Assembly (NCBI GenBank): GCA_030015575.1
Contig: CM057338.1
Coordinates: 831,784,353 to 831,848,352 of the forward strand
Source of the DNA: Agapanthus africanus
Taxonomy: Eukaryota; Streptophyta; Magnoliopsida; Asparagales; Amaryllidaceae
Reading direction: 5' to 3'
Length of the DNA: 64,000 nt
The notes beneath the pieces are model-generated. The model was not told the DNA's origin. It did not search any database and worked only from the letters and a program-made list of their open reading frames with translations. The position numbers were made by a program, and so were the translations under genes. This document shows positions 18,561-30,275 of the stretch, one piece after another. How positions within the stretch are numbered: the stretch's first letter is position 1; every line of letters starts with the position of its first letter.

Positions 18561-21270
18561 TGTTCCCCTCCGAAAGGCGGCCTGCGACGTTAGGACGTCA
18601 CAGGTTCGGGGCGTGCCTGAGGTTCGGGGCAGATGCTATTTGGTTTTTATCCGTCCACCTCTTCAAAGATGCCAAGTTGATTTATGGCACCGTGTATCGA
18701 AGGTTTAGACGGATGCGGCCGATGTAGCAGACTTTGTCAGATTCCCCCTCGCTTGAGGGGTTTTTGATTGTGGGGACGCTCTTCCCTACAGGCGCAAGCC
18801 CCTGCAGTTAATTACGCTACCGCTTTGCGGTAACAACTTTCTCCTTCTCCAGAATTTCACTTCGTGTCGTGTGTGTTTGTTTTGTTTGTGGCTGCCCGTG
18901 GATTGTATACGGAGACTGAGTAATGCCGTCGCCCGTAGGGCGTGGATTAGTCCAAATCCGTATTTACTTAGATTTGGGTTTGGTGTTTTTAGTTTAAGGA
19001 TGCATTAGTCGCGTTGCGACTAAGATCAATTTAAACATTCGTCAAGGATACGTTAGTCTTGCTTTGGACTAAGATCAACCTGACGTGGTGATTCATTTAA
19101 TTTATGGCCATCGGGACTCATCACCTCTCTAACATCGTTGAAGGATTACAACGATAAGTGTCAGAGGAGCTCAGAGATGTACCCTTGAACCAAAGCTGAT
19201 TGAGGGTTTTATAGTCCATTTAAGTGCTTAAGGATACGTTAGCCGTATTTGGGGCTAAGATCAACTTAAACGGGATCGTTTAGATCCGGCAAAAGAGCAA
19301 TTGGCTCTATTGTTCCAGTTTAGGGACGTAGAGGTCCCTTATTAGTTTAGGGACGTCTTGGTCCGATACCAGTTTAAGGACGTAGTGGTCCATTATTAGT
19401 TTAGGGACGTTTCGGTCCGATGCCAGTTTAGGGACGTAGTGGTCCATTATTAGTTTAAGGACATTTCGGTCCATCGCCAGTTTAGGGACGTGGTGGTCCG
19501 TCATTAGTTTAGGGACATTTCGGTCCGATGCCAGTTTAGGGACGTAGTGGTCCATCATTAGTTTAAGGACGTCTCGGTCCAATATTAGTTTAAGGACATC
19601 TCGGTCCGATATTAGTTTAAGGACGTCTCGGTCCGACATTAGTTTAAGGACGTCTCGGTCCGATATTAGTTTAAGGACGTTTCGGTCCGATATTAGTTTA
19701 GGGACATCTCGGTCTACGAGTTTAAGGACCCCGCAGTCCATATCGATGTGTGGTCGTTGGGACCCGTCACCTCTTTGACGTCGTTGAGGAATTACAATGA
19801 CGGATGTCAAAGGAGTTCGGAGATGTACCCTCGAACCGGATGTAGATTGATTTAGGAGAGTCATTTTGCTCAGTCAATTTAATTTAAGGACTTATGGCCA
19901 AAATTGGGCTAAGTCCAGTTGAAATGTTCAACATTTTATTTGCTTTTGCATTGCATTTCTTTTTTTCTTTTTTTTATTTAGGCCTTGCCCAGAAAGGATG
20001 CAGAGTATCAATTTGTTTTGGGCTCTACCCTTTTAGGAATGATGCAAGGTATCAATTTTATTTGGGCTCTGCCCTTATATAAAGGATGCAAAGCATCAAT
20101 TTATTTGGGCTCTGCCCATTTATTGCCTTGCAATTTATTTTGGCCTGTCAGGTCATTTTGATTTGGGCCTGGCCCTTCAAATATTGCAAAGCACCAAGAA
20201 TCTTTTGGATTTAAGAAAATGAGTGCAGAGCACTTTTTAATGATCTAAATTTAGATCAAAGAAGAGAAAAGAAAATCTTTTCTTTCTTTCTGTCTCAGAG
20301 AACCAGAGGTTCATAGCAAGTGCAAGGCACTATTTTTATTTATTTATTTATCTGAGAACCAGAGGTTCATAGCAAGTGCAAGGCACTATTTTTATTTATT
20401 TATTTATCTGAGAACCAGAGGTTCATAGCAAGTGCAAGGCACTATCTGTTGTGCGCACGTGTGCCGCATGGCGGGCATACGTGCGTTGCACGTGGCGCAC
20501 ATGCGCATTATGAGGAGAAGCAAAGCTTCTATATATGGAGAACAAGCTCCTTTTAATATTATTAAATATTCTCATGTGGTGCGCACGTGCGTTGCACGTA
20601 GTGCCGCATGGCAGGCACACGTGCGTTGCACGTAGCGCACATGGCGCTTGCGCATATGCGCATTATGGAGGAGCATGCTCCTATCTTGGAGAACTAAGCT
20701 CCTTTGAGTATTGAATCCTTTGAGGATTTTTACTCTACCCTTTCTAAGAGGTATCCACTCTTATTTATATGGGAGTGGTAGAGAAGCCAGCTCTTCTTTT
20801 CCCGATGTGGGACTAAAAAATGCATTCCCCATGTAGTAGAGCATTACTTTAGATTACACGTGTATAACACATTTGCTCATAACTTTTGATCTCGGATGAA
20901 TTATGAGGCCCATAATATATCAAATCGAAGGTCTTTTCGAGATGCTTTCAATATCATCAGAATTTAGCTGTTTTTCGTTCCGGAGTTTGTCAAAATACAG
21001 CTCGGAAAATACTGGTTCGCATCTTCTTCCTTAAATCACATGTGCATAGACATTTGCTCATAACTTTTGATCCCGGATGAATTATGAGGCCCATAATATA
21101 TCAAATCGAAGGTTTTATCGAGACGCTTTCGATACAAATAGAATTTATCCATTTCTCATTCGGGAGTTTGTCAAAAAACAGCCCGGAAGATACTGGTTCG
21201 TATTTCCTTAAGCGTATCGCTGCCATTTGATACCTTGGACTCTTTTGCGCAGAAATTTTTGGTGGGAACA
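18561..21270 (-). repeat. 5' LTR of element C (2710 bp)
   Basis: Runs from TGTTCCCCTCC to GGGAACA on the plus strand and is nearly identical to 8022-10843. It has two fewer 27-bp units, one fewer 56-bp unit, a 14-bp loss at about 20461, and a 12-bp duplication of CAGGTTCGGGGC type near 18601. It carries the same hairpin sets as the other LTR. Confidence 0.92.
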
Positions 21271-22172
21271 CCTGGGTGATTCCTCTTACATTCTGAGGAT
21301 CCAGATCTATCGTGATAGATCTAAACGGATGTTGGGACTTTCACAGTCAATTTACATCGACACCATACTGAAGAGATTCAGTATGGAAGATTCAAAGCGC
21401 GGTAATCTATCGGCTTGTCACGGAATCACCCTCTCCAGAGAGATATTTCCCAAGTCTGATTTGGAAAGGGATCACATGAGTATTATACCCTACGCTTCTG
21501 TGGTTGGCTCTATAATATATGTAATGTTGCGTACCAGACTAGATGTAGCTTACGCACTGAGCGTTGTAAGCAGGTATCAGTCAAACCCAGGAGAGAAGCA
21601 CTGGACAGCAGTGAAGAACATTCTCAAATACCTGAGAAGGACTAAGGAGATGTTCTTAGTGTACGGCAGTGAAGACCTCCAGATCGAGGCCTTCGCTGAC
21701 TCCAGCTTCCAGAGTGGCAAGGATGACTCCAAGTCTACGTCGGGATATGTATTTACCTTCAATGGAGGGGATGTCTATTGGAAAAGATCCAAGCAGGACA
21801 CCGTTGCAGACTCGACAATGGAAGCAAAGTATATCGCTGCTTATGACGCCGCGAAAGAAACAGTCTGGATGAGGAAGTTTGTGACATAGCTTCAGGTGGT
21901 TCCGTCCATTGTTGATCCAATACCACTATATTGTGACAACAACGGCGCTATAGTTTTAGCAAAGGAACCAAGGTCCCATCAGAAGTCCAGACACATCTTG
22001 AGGCGGTTCCACCTGATCAGTGAGATCGTTGATTGCCGAGAGATCGAGGTGCGAAGAGTAGAGACAGAGAATAACACCGCAGATCCACTCACAAAGGCCA
22101 TCCCTCAGACATAGTTCGAGAGGCTAATCGAGATGATAAGTCTGCGATATGCCAATACATGGCCTTAGTGCA
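21271..22172 (+). pseudogene. Element B copia reverse transcriptase end and RNase H
   Basis: Continuation of the B pol interrupted by element C. It reads through GDSSYIL, a degraded thumb region, YASVVGSIIYVM, SRYQSNPG and HWTAVKNILKYL into the copia RNase H domain. The acidic residues are all visible: ADSSFQ, STMEAKYIAA and YCDNNGA. The conserved tail RSHQKSRHILRRFHLI and NTADPLTKAIPQ is present. In-frame stops lie after KFVT (about 21887) and after IPQT. It is less decayed than the left half, with a nearly open frame of 220 codons at 21227-21889. The tail fits Tork/Angela-like copia lineages, a tentative assignment. Confidence 0.9.
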
Positions 22173-22180
22173 AGTGGGAG

Positions 22181-22192
22181 ATTGTTAGTGAT
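22181..22192 (+). other. Polypurine tract of element B
   Basis: CAAGTGGGAGAT directly precedes the LTR start TGTTAGTG. This is the typical copia polypurine tract and fixes the 3' LTR boundary. Confidence 0.9.
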
Positions 22193-24161
22193 ATATGCCG
22201 TAGAGGCCATTATTGTATCATACTGGATTGTATATTATATTTTGGAAGCTTGGGATATTTACAGTTATAATAACAGTCTTGCTCAAAATGGTAGTATGCT
22301 ACTTGGTTTGATTCTACCTCAATATGTGCATGTGTTTCTTTTAGCATATCGCTTATACATATTGGTAGAGTCCTTAGGATTTTTGCTTGACTACCAGCGT
22401 TGTGATGGCAGTCATACTAATGGGGGCTGGGTTGTCTACAAGCACATCCTTATACAGGTCCCTAGTCGTAGGATTATTGAGACGGGGTATCGATACTCCA
22501 GAGTAGACTATTGTATACGCTTCTTATCTCAGCAGGGGAGATGGTCTGTCCCACAGCCATTGGTACGTCGTACCGGAGATAGTATACAGGTGCTCATTGG
22601 GTTATGAGTTATACTGGACGGACTCATTGGGAACCGCTGGTTGGTATTATACCTATCGTCAGGTTGCAGTTCCCGGGTGGCATGAATACAGATTAGTCCG
22701 TTAACTTGATATCAATATTCGTCTTAAGTGTGTTCCCACTGTACTTAGATTACTACCCTACCACGGCTCAAAGGAGTCGTGCAAACATGTAGTAGTTGGG
22801 TGCAGTCCTGAAGCACTTGAAGGCGGTAGCGGTTAGATAGGATTCGTCTCTCCCGGTATTGGGGGTTGATATCGCGTTGTGTTCGTAAAGCCATTACACA
22901 AAGTCCCTGGTCAGGGCAAACGAGATTTACTGGTAGGTACTCCAGTAGTTTCTCAGGGTGTATTGGGCTCTACTCCGGCACGACTTATTGCGCTGTTAGG
23001 GGTCTGACGTTTACCATCCCCCTATGCCCGATATGCGAGTATTTTAGACGAACAGACCAGACTGTACGGAGATTGTCACAGATAGGCTCAGTAGAAGTTC
23101 AGATGAGTTTGCTCATCGGCCTTCTTATCGACAGATACCTCGGTAGCCGTTACGTGCCGCTAGTACCGCTGACGGACTTGTGGTTAAACCCACTGCCAGC
23201 GTACTGTCGAGTCTTTAGAGTCCTACACAGAGGGTTTCCCTGCTTCGGGTAAAACGATGTAAATGTTGTATGGTTTTACGGAACATACGTGTACTGGCTA
23301 CACGGATATTGTTCGGACGGATAATACTAGTGGGCTTTGGTTTAAGCCGGATTCTAGTATTATATTATTGTATTATTATTATCTCATTGTATTCGTATTT
23401 TTCGGAATATGAATACGGGTATGTATATACGGTGAGGGCATTCTTGTAATTTCACAAGAGATGCTTCTAGAAGGGGACATCTTATTATTTGGTTTATCTA
23501 TTTTGAGAAATAGATTAATGAGGTGGAAATTGGAGACATCCATGGCATGGGGTGAAGCATGGCTCTTTGTATTTGTTTATTAGTTTGGACTCACTATTCA
23601 AGAATGGTTGATATTTTCTATTGGAAAATATTGCATACTTGAATGAGTGAAGTGTGTGAGTCATTCTTCACTTGCCATAACCTTTGCTCATTTGTTCATT
23701 CTCTTTCTCTCTCCATACTTTCCTCTCCTTCTTCCTCAAGACCCTAACCCTCTCATGTGCTGTGAACCCTAGGGTCTCATGAGATAAAATACTCTATTAG
23801 ATACCCTACATCTTCTAGGCTACCTAACTTAGCGAACTAGGTACCCGAGTTACCTCGGTTTAGAGTTTGGAGCTTGAGATATTGACTCTCGAGTGGATCA
23901 TCTTCGACACGAAGAAGCCGACGATCAAGCGCGATCAGGATCTTCGAGGAGCTCAAGGAGAGGAGGAGAAGAAGACCCGAAGGACAAGCTTCTTAGGAGG
24001 TATAAAACTCTTACCGAGTAGTTAAACCTCCAAGTAGATTTAGCTAGTTAAGATTTCTGTTAAGATCCTGGAGTTTAGTCGGTGTTGCGAAGTAAGAAAA
24101 ATCGTATTTTTGTAAATTCCGCCTCCCCACGAGCCTGCGAGGTGCGCGACATCGAATTACA
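22193..24161 (+). repeat. 3' LTR of element B (1969 bp)
   Basis: Begins TGTTAGTGATATATGCC and ends CGAATTACA. It is homologous to the LTR of element A in inverted orientation. The small frames within it are not considered coding. Immediately downstream the sequence changes to a family D LTR, giving the right-hand edge of B. Confidence 0.88.
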
Positions 24162-24822
24162 GAAAAAAAATCCATTTTCTTCTTCTTCAAGGCTTAGACT
24201 TTCTTAAAATTGGTTATTTTGAGATGAGTTCCTTATTCATCCTATCTTTTTGTTGAATTTTGGAGAAAAGAGACGGTGAGATTAAAAATGTCCCTTTTAA
24301 ATATTTGATGGGAGATCTGAGCCCCCCTTCGATGGTTTTATGATGAAAAACTATTTATTTTTGGAAAAAGATGAGTTAAACTTTTGATTTAATTCAAAAA
24401 GGAGAAGAAGGTTTAAAACCTTGAGAAAGGAGAAGGAGGCATAGAACCATAAAAATTATGTGGGAAATGAATTATTTTTCATTTCATCATAATATTACCT
24501 TATATAGGCTTATAAATTTACACATAGCTTATTGGGCTTTACAAAATGGTATTTTGCCCATCACATGTCTCATGTGCTTATTTATTTTTGCACATGAGCC
24601 ATGAGCTTTACAAAAAATTGGTTTTTTGCATATTTATTTAAATATTACATTTATTTGTTGTACTTTCTTGGCATGGGGCCGGTCTGGGCTTGGGTACATT
24701 TGCATGGACTTGGGTTCGGGTGTGGGCCCGGCTTGGATTCGACAGTAGGGTTCGTCTACTTGTCCGCGGTTTGACTTTGATTTTGGCCTTTGGTCAAAAG
24801 GGTGTAAATTTTAACCCCAACA
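24162..24822 (-). repeat. Family D LTR fragment (first 661 bp), interrupted by B
   Basis: Read on the minus strand from TGTTGGGGTTAAAATTT at 24822, it aligns with the first part of the solo D LTR at 30276 (shared TTGACC/GGTCAAC segments, CCTTCTCC, CTCAAGGTT, AAACCTTCTTCT). It stops at the edge of element B. The rest of the LTR should therefore lie beyond B's 5' end, left of this window. Confidence 0.8.
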
Positions 24823-27639
24823 ATGCTCTGCCTTTAAAAGTCGACACTCAAAGCCTAAATCTGTAATGTAATCCTAAAATTCAAGGGGGTTATTGGTTTT
24901 TGATTATTTGGTTGGATTTGAAAAATCATTAGGACTTCATTGTTTAGAGATATCAGTTTTGGACTTGAATTTGAATTTTAAAATCTAACGCATTAATTTG
25001 GGATTCGGATTCGGATTTCAGAATCCAGTGTCATTAGTTTGGAAGTGTTATTGGCTTATTAGACTTGTATTTTGGATTAAAATCCTAAAGTCCAACTCTT
25101 TTTTTTGAAGAAAAAGGTGGTATAATTACCCTCCATCCTTCATTAAAAAGACTTTAACCAGTACATCCAATCCAAAGAGCTCAACATACATTATTCTCTC
25201 CGAGTAAAATGCGAACTCTAACTACTGTTGCCGTTTATACCAGACCGTTCCAAATTCCCCTGGTTAGTACCACCCTAAAGTCCAACTTTTTTGCCCAACT
25301 ATATAAAATAAAACCATAATTCATATAATAAAAAAAGCAGAAGCAAAGATATGGAGTTCTTAGACTTTAAGAGATCTTCATTAACTCTGTCAACCATAGA
25401 AAAGATTTCTTTTTTCTCTCCTTGATCAGATCTGATTTTTATCCACGTTTTGATTAATTTTAAATTATATATTGCAATTATTTTTATGAAATTCTAAAAA
25501 GAAAGATTTTTTTTCTTGATCACCTCTCATTTTTATTTGTGTGCAAATATTTCATAAAAACTTAGAATTTTTCTTTGAACATCTTATTTTTTCAATGATT
25601 TGATTGATTAAATTATTGGTAAAACTTTAGAAAATTTTATACTTGGATTTGATTGATTAAATTATATATTTCAACTTTTCATAAACCCTAAAAAAGGTTT
25701 TTGGACTTGGATTTGATTAATTAACTTTTTTCTTTCCTTGTGTTATTATTTTGGAAGTTTCCAATATGTGGTCTTTTTTACTACTACATATGTTTTGATT
25801 TTTGAATTAGTTGACCAACTTGAACCCTAAATTTGGTTTTCACCATGATAAAAAAAATATCTGGTAAAAGGTTATTACATATTATGAAAAAACTAGATTA
25901 AGATTTGATCTTATAATGTAGTTTATAGTTGACAACAGATCATTATTTTTCTTACTATGCAATTATCGATAATAAATTGTTAAATAATTAACTACACAGT
26001 CCTATTAAAATTATCCAAGTTATAGGAGAAATTATCCAAGAGTTCAAACAAATCGAAGCCAAAAATTCCAAATTCAAATCCAAGTCTAACACATGAGTCT
26101 AATTCCAATCCGAATCTGAATCCAACACATGAGTCTAGTCTAAATCCAAATATCAAAAATTGTGTCATCGAAATCTGAATGTACATAAGATGATATAATT
26201 CATTATTCAATTTGTCCAAAACCACCATCACATTTAAATCTCTTACCAAAACCTTCTGAAGTTTCGATCCGTTAAACAACAAACCCCGGTCGTTAGTTTT
26301 TTAATGTTTTAATTCAATTTAAACCATTATATGACTAAATTTTGTATTTTTGTTCCAAATTACCCCTCCTCTCACTATATCTCACAGAAACCACCTTGCA
26401 TGCAATTTACGTGATTTGCTCAAACTCACCCTCTTGTTTAATTCCATCACTAAAACCCTCATAATTTTGAGTTCATTGCACAAAAACCTCTTGCATTTTG
26501 ATAAATTGACTTGAATATGGTATTATATGCATGTCCTCTCAAAGATTAAGGGGTATATTTAATTAAAAAAATATGGAAGTACCCCATTGAAATTAAAGAT
26601 GTCTGAGATGATATGCATGTCTTTGTTATTAAATTGTTTAATTATTGGAATTGATAAAAAAAAAAAAAAAAGAGGTTTATCTCTTTGTGTTGCATCTCAA
26701 TTTCAACATATTTCCCTAAAAAGGAATGATATAATTTCATTTTCCATTAATATATAATATATACACAAATGAAGTTGATTGATAAAGAAAACTTGAAAAT
26801 TGGATGGACATTAACCAGCAAAGCAGAAAACAGAAATTCAATACAAGCACTCATCTAATACAAGTTTGAAACCAAACATTCAACTTTGATCGAGTTATGT
26901 AAATTTTCATCCGGAATCGAGATAAGGATTTTTAGGATTTAGAGAGGCAAGAATATCGAGGAACGGGCTTGAAAAAATCATTTAGAAAAAGAGTGGTAAT
27001 ATAAACATTTAGTTAAAAAACTATCGGCGTTGTTTGTTGTTTAACGGATTGGAACATCTAGGTTTTGGTAATGGGTTTAAATGTGGTGGATTTGGATAAA
27101 GTGGGCACAGTGGTTTTCATGAAATAATCCTTTTGTTTTTTCTTTGAAATTGAAATTAAAACTGAAAGTGTCACATGCCTGTTTGTATTTGCATCAGATA
27201 GTGAAGAATGTAGAATTTTGCACTGCCAGATTATAAAATCATGAGCAGTTATTATTTGCGGAGGTTTTCAAAATCAAGACCCCTCACCAACAGGGAAGTG
27301 TCATTACCGCTCGAGCAAATACTCGTTGGCTACGAAGATTGTTATTTTTAACGAAAGCTACAACATTTATAATAAATCTGGATCCATGTTCACCGACAAA
27401 CTTATGAATTAATAATTCATATGCAATAGCATATTTCTTTCACAAATTGCATAACACTATTCTGGTTTTATCATCCAAAATTCTTCTTTAAGAAACTCAT
27501 AGATGAATTAAGAGTTTATACTCATATAAAAATACAAAAATGCTAAAAATTGTAAGAAACACCTTTAACATTTGCCCTAATAGCAAGAAACACACCTAAC
27601 TTGCGAAAACCTGCACTTTGCCCTCTTTAACTTTAATTT
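24823..27639. other. AT-rich intergenic DNA, no gene seen
   Basis: About 2.8 kb without a credible open frame. It contains the fold-back element at 26211-27099, a short direct repeat of AAGTCTAACACATGAGTCTA type (near 26080 and 26120), and a GGGGTTATTGGTTTT segment near 24886 that resembles the edge of a small transposon but has no identified partner. Confidence 0.6.
26211..27099. mobile_element. Fold-back (MITE-like) element, about 0.9 kb
   Basis: The arms at 26211-26303 and 27012-27099 are inverted copies of each other. Read inward they share TCCAAA-CCACC, CATTTAAA, TTACCAAAACCT, then ATCCGTTAAACAACAAAC and TAGTTTTTTAA, with scattered mismatches. The 700 bp between has no coding capacity. 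No clear target duplication was found, so the superfamily is not assigned. Confidence 0.65.
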
Positions 27640-27644
27640 ATTTC

Positions 27645-28024
27645 TGTTAGCCATTGGGCCCGATCCGGCTCAATATCCGCCTATATGGATATATGGAAGG
27701 CTAGAGTTTCATATGTGAAATATACAATAACATATAGAGAGTTTTTTTTCGAAAGAAAAATAAGAGGGCCGTCGTCTCCTTCTTCATCTTATTCTACTAT
27801 GATCGGCTTGCAGGGTGATCATGTGGAGATTTCTTGTTTCTTCAAAGTGTGATCTTCTTCCGGTCGTTGCGTGGAGGCATAAGAGATCGGATCTACGACA
27901 TGATGTGGGCGAAGATAACGATCCGACCAATTGGATCAAGCATATCGGTAAACCTTTAGAGTAGATACATATTATTTCCGCTGTTTTGATCGTTTGTAAT
28001 GTATCTACGCATCTAAAGTGAACA
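27645..28024 (+). repeat. 5' LTR of element F (380 bp)
   Basis: Begins TGTTAGCCATTGGGCCC and ends CTAAAGTGAACA. It matches 42442-42803 with substitutions and small indels. Confidence 0.9.
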
Positions 28025-28025
28025 T

Positions 28026-28038
28026 TGGTATCAGAACC
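28026..28038 (+). other. Primer-binding site of element F
   Basis: TGGTATCAGAACC follows the 5' LTR after one base. This is an initiator-Met tRNA type site with one change from the usual TGGTATCAGAGCC. Confidence 0.9.
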
Positions 28039-30275
28039 ATGCATGTCCACATTCGTAGATTTAGAGATCTGTGTTTTTTTATAAAAATATTTGCAACTTT
28101 TAAAAGTTGAGTTTTTTTAATCTAAATTTAGAACAAATTTTATTATTATTTTAATGACAGAACAATGATTTTCCTTTAATAGATCTTTAAAGATCTATTT
28201 TTTCCATCATTTTCTCAGATATATTTTTTTAATGACGTTTTGATATAGAGATTTTTAGTTTGGTTGATCTGAAATTACTCACGGAACAAAAAGTGAGATA
28301 AATTTGTTTTAAAACATTGGACCTAGAAAAATTTAACTCTCTCTCTTTTGGTAAGTATTAATGACGGCTAGGCAGCAAATTTTTTTTCAAACCCTAACCC
28401 TAATTTTGGATAAACTTGAGATATTTTTTTTTTGGATTTTGGTATGAGAACAAATACTTTTGTGATTTTGGGTGAGAACCAAATATTTTTTTTCTAACAA
28501 AAAAATATTTCTGGAAAACAAAAGAAATTTTTTGCCGGATTAAAAATTTTTTTTTTTCGGATTTTTCATAAAATCCAGTTTTTTTGTATAAAAAAAATTA
28601 ACGGGTCCAGGCCCAGGTCGGCTTGCCCCCAACCAGGCCTTACTGGTACAAGCCTGCCAGTAGGCTGGGCCTGTGGGGCTTGCCAGGCCTGCCCGCAGCC
28701 TGTGCCTACGAGCCTGAAGGCCATTTTTTATAAAAAAACAAAATCCAGCCGCTGCAGGCTTAGCCTGCAAAGTTTAATAAAAAAAAAATTATTCCGAAAA
28801 TCCAGAAAATCCCAGAAAATTTTCAGAAAATTCTGGAATATTAAGAAAAATTATTTTATGAGTTTTCTTAAATTTTTTGAATTTCCCACTCAAGTTTTGG
28901 GTTGGTTGAGGGTTTTGCTATTAATTCTGAGAGTTATATATATTTTTTCGAAAATTTAGTCTGTTCATCAAAAGTTTCAAAATTTTTACTCTCACATAAA
29001 ATCTTGGAGATTTAATGGGTAGTTGTTCCAGTGGGAGCGTCTGGACGTGTGTCAATTTCACGAAAATCCTAATAAAACGGACAAGATTAAATAGGGTATT
29101 TTAATAAAAGGTGAAATTTGTTAGGTTGGTTGTTTCATTTATATTGTGCATGGTATACTAAATATATCAAGATGCATGCTGCATTAATAGAATATGACAA
29201 ATTTCAAGTGGGAGATTTCAAGAGTAGACGAGAGTTTAGATTCAACAACCCAATCTACTCTGTCTCAAGAAAATCTATATTCCAATATTCAATTATTTTA
29301 ACAAGATTTTAAATTTAATACTTTTAAAGGATGTGGTTGGGGCCATAGATTTTTCTTCTCATTCTCCGGGTAGTAAGTTTATTATTGGTGTTAAGATAGG
29401 TTGAAGACGAAGCATTCTTTGGAAAAAAAAAAACGGTACTCCATTATATGCCATAATCTTAACGCATCCATAATAAAGTCAAGATATCGTCAGCCTCACC
29501 ATGAATGAGATGGTAGACGACGATAATATAATGAAATAGAAACATTAGTTTAATGTTACATGAACAAGCTGAAAGATTTGGACGCTAGCAATAAGGTGGC
29601 AGCGATGTAGCAGGTTTACGCGACGTAGCACCATCGATAGTAGCGATGTATCCGGGCTACATGACGTAGCGCCATCGAGATGGCAGCAATGTAGCGGGGC
29701 TATACGACGCAGCACCATCGAGATGTAGCGATCTTCGGAGGATTGGCGTATTTAGGATCGCTCTACGTGTTGGACGAGATGAACAGCGATATCATTGGTG
29801 ATCATATGATTTATTGTCGAGAACTCGCAGTTTATGCTGAGCGGTAGTTACAGGGTATCTACGCGCCAAGAGATAAGCTGTGTGATAATTACAGGGTAAT
29901 TTATACGACATGATAACGTTACATTATTTCTCGGTTTGACTTATTTTTACATAATGAGTCGAACCACGTGATATGGATACACTTAAGTGTTATATCTCCA
30001 TCGATCCGGGATCTAAAGAGTGCTACTCCAGTCAGACTGTTCAGTGGTAGTAATAGACGGTTATATGTTTTTTACTCGATATATGAAACAATTAGTTATG
30101 CGAAAAACGAATGTGTTGATGTTTGCTAGTACGTTTGAGTAACCGAGACTTAAGATTTAATCGCCATAGGCGATAGAACCAAGAGCGCTGTTGATATGTT
30201 GACCAGATCAATAGTGCGTAAGGGCAGGTGTCCAGCGCAAAAAGAGTTCAATCGAGGTACGAAAACAAGAATAAC
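28039..30275 (+). other. Element F leader and gag position, no readable gene
   Basis: About 2.2 kb between the primer site and the D solo LTR, where a copia gag should lie. It is AT-rich with many poly-T/A runs. No gag motif could be read, only scattered short frames. A GC-rich island at 28600-28770 is built of GCCTG and CAGGC words that can pair with one another. A tandem repeat is at 29595-29745. Confidence 0.55.
29595..29745. repeat. Degenerate tandem repeat of GTAGCGATGTAGC type, about 3.3 copies
   Basis: Units starting near 29600, 29640 and 29684 share GCAGCRATGTAGC, then GACGTAGC and CACCATCGA, spaced about 40 to 50 bp. A partial fourth copy is at 29730. The repeat lies in the expected gag region of F but is not coding. 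Confidence 0.7.

Larger units (their letters stand above)
8022..21270 (-). mobile_element. Element C: Tat-like gag-only LTR retrotransposon (13.2 kb)
   Basis: A complete element flanked by the 5-bp target duplication CCTGG (8017-8021 and 21271-21275). The LTRs are 8022-10843 (3') and 18561-21270 (5'). Read on the minus strand, its order is 5' LTR, a primer-binding site at 18555-18538, gag (18504-15511, continuing in frame to 14761 after one stop), about 3.9 kb of tandem and hairpin repeats, a polypurine tract and the 3' LTR. No protease, reverse transcriptase, RNase H or integrase motif was found on either strand, so it is non-autonomous. The gag knuckle type and long LTRs fit the Tat lineage, and gag-only elements of this layout are called TR-GAG. 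The LTRs are nearly identical apart from indels, so the insertion is fairly young compared with B. Confidence 0.9.

Noticed and set aside
16003..18727. Several plus-strand frames of 60-119 codons across the C gag region
   Set aside because: They are antisense shadows of the 997-codon gag and lack any family similarity.
22149..23252. Two frames of 152 and 128 codons at the right end of B
   Set aside because: They lie in the B LTR, start across the polypurine tract or within the LTR, and have no domain. The homologous A LTR does not keep them open.
24886..25280. Possible Mutator- or hAT-like terminal sequence GGGGTTATTGGTTTT
   Set aside because: No matching inverted end or target duplication could be found, so no element was called.
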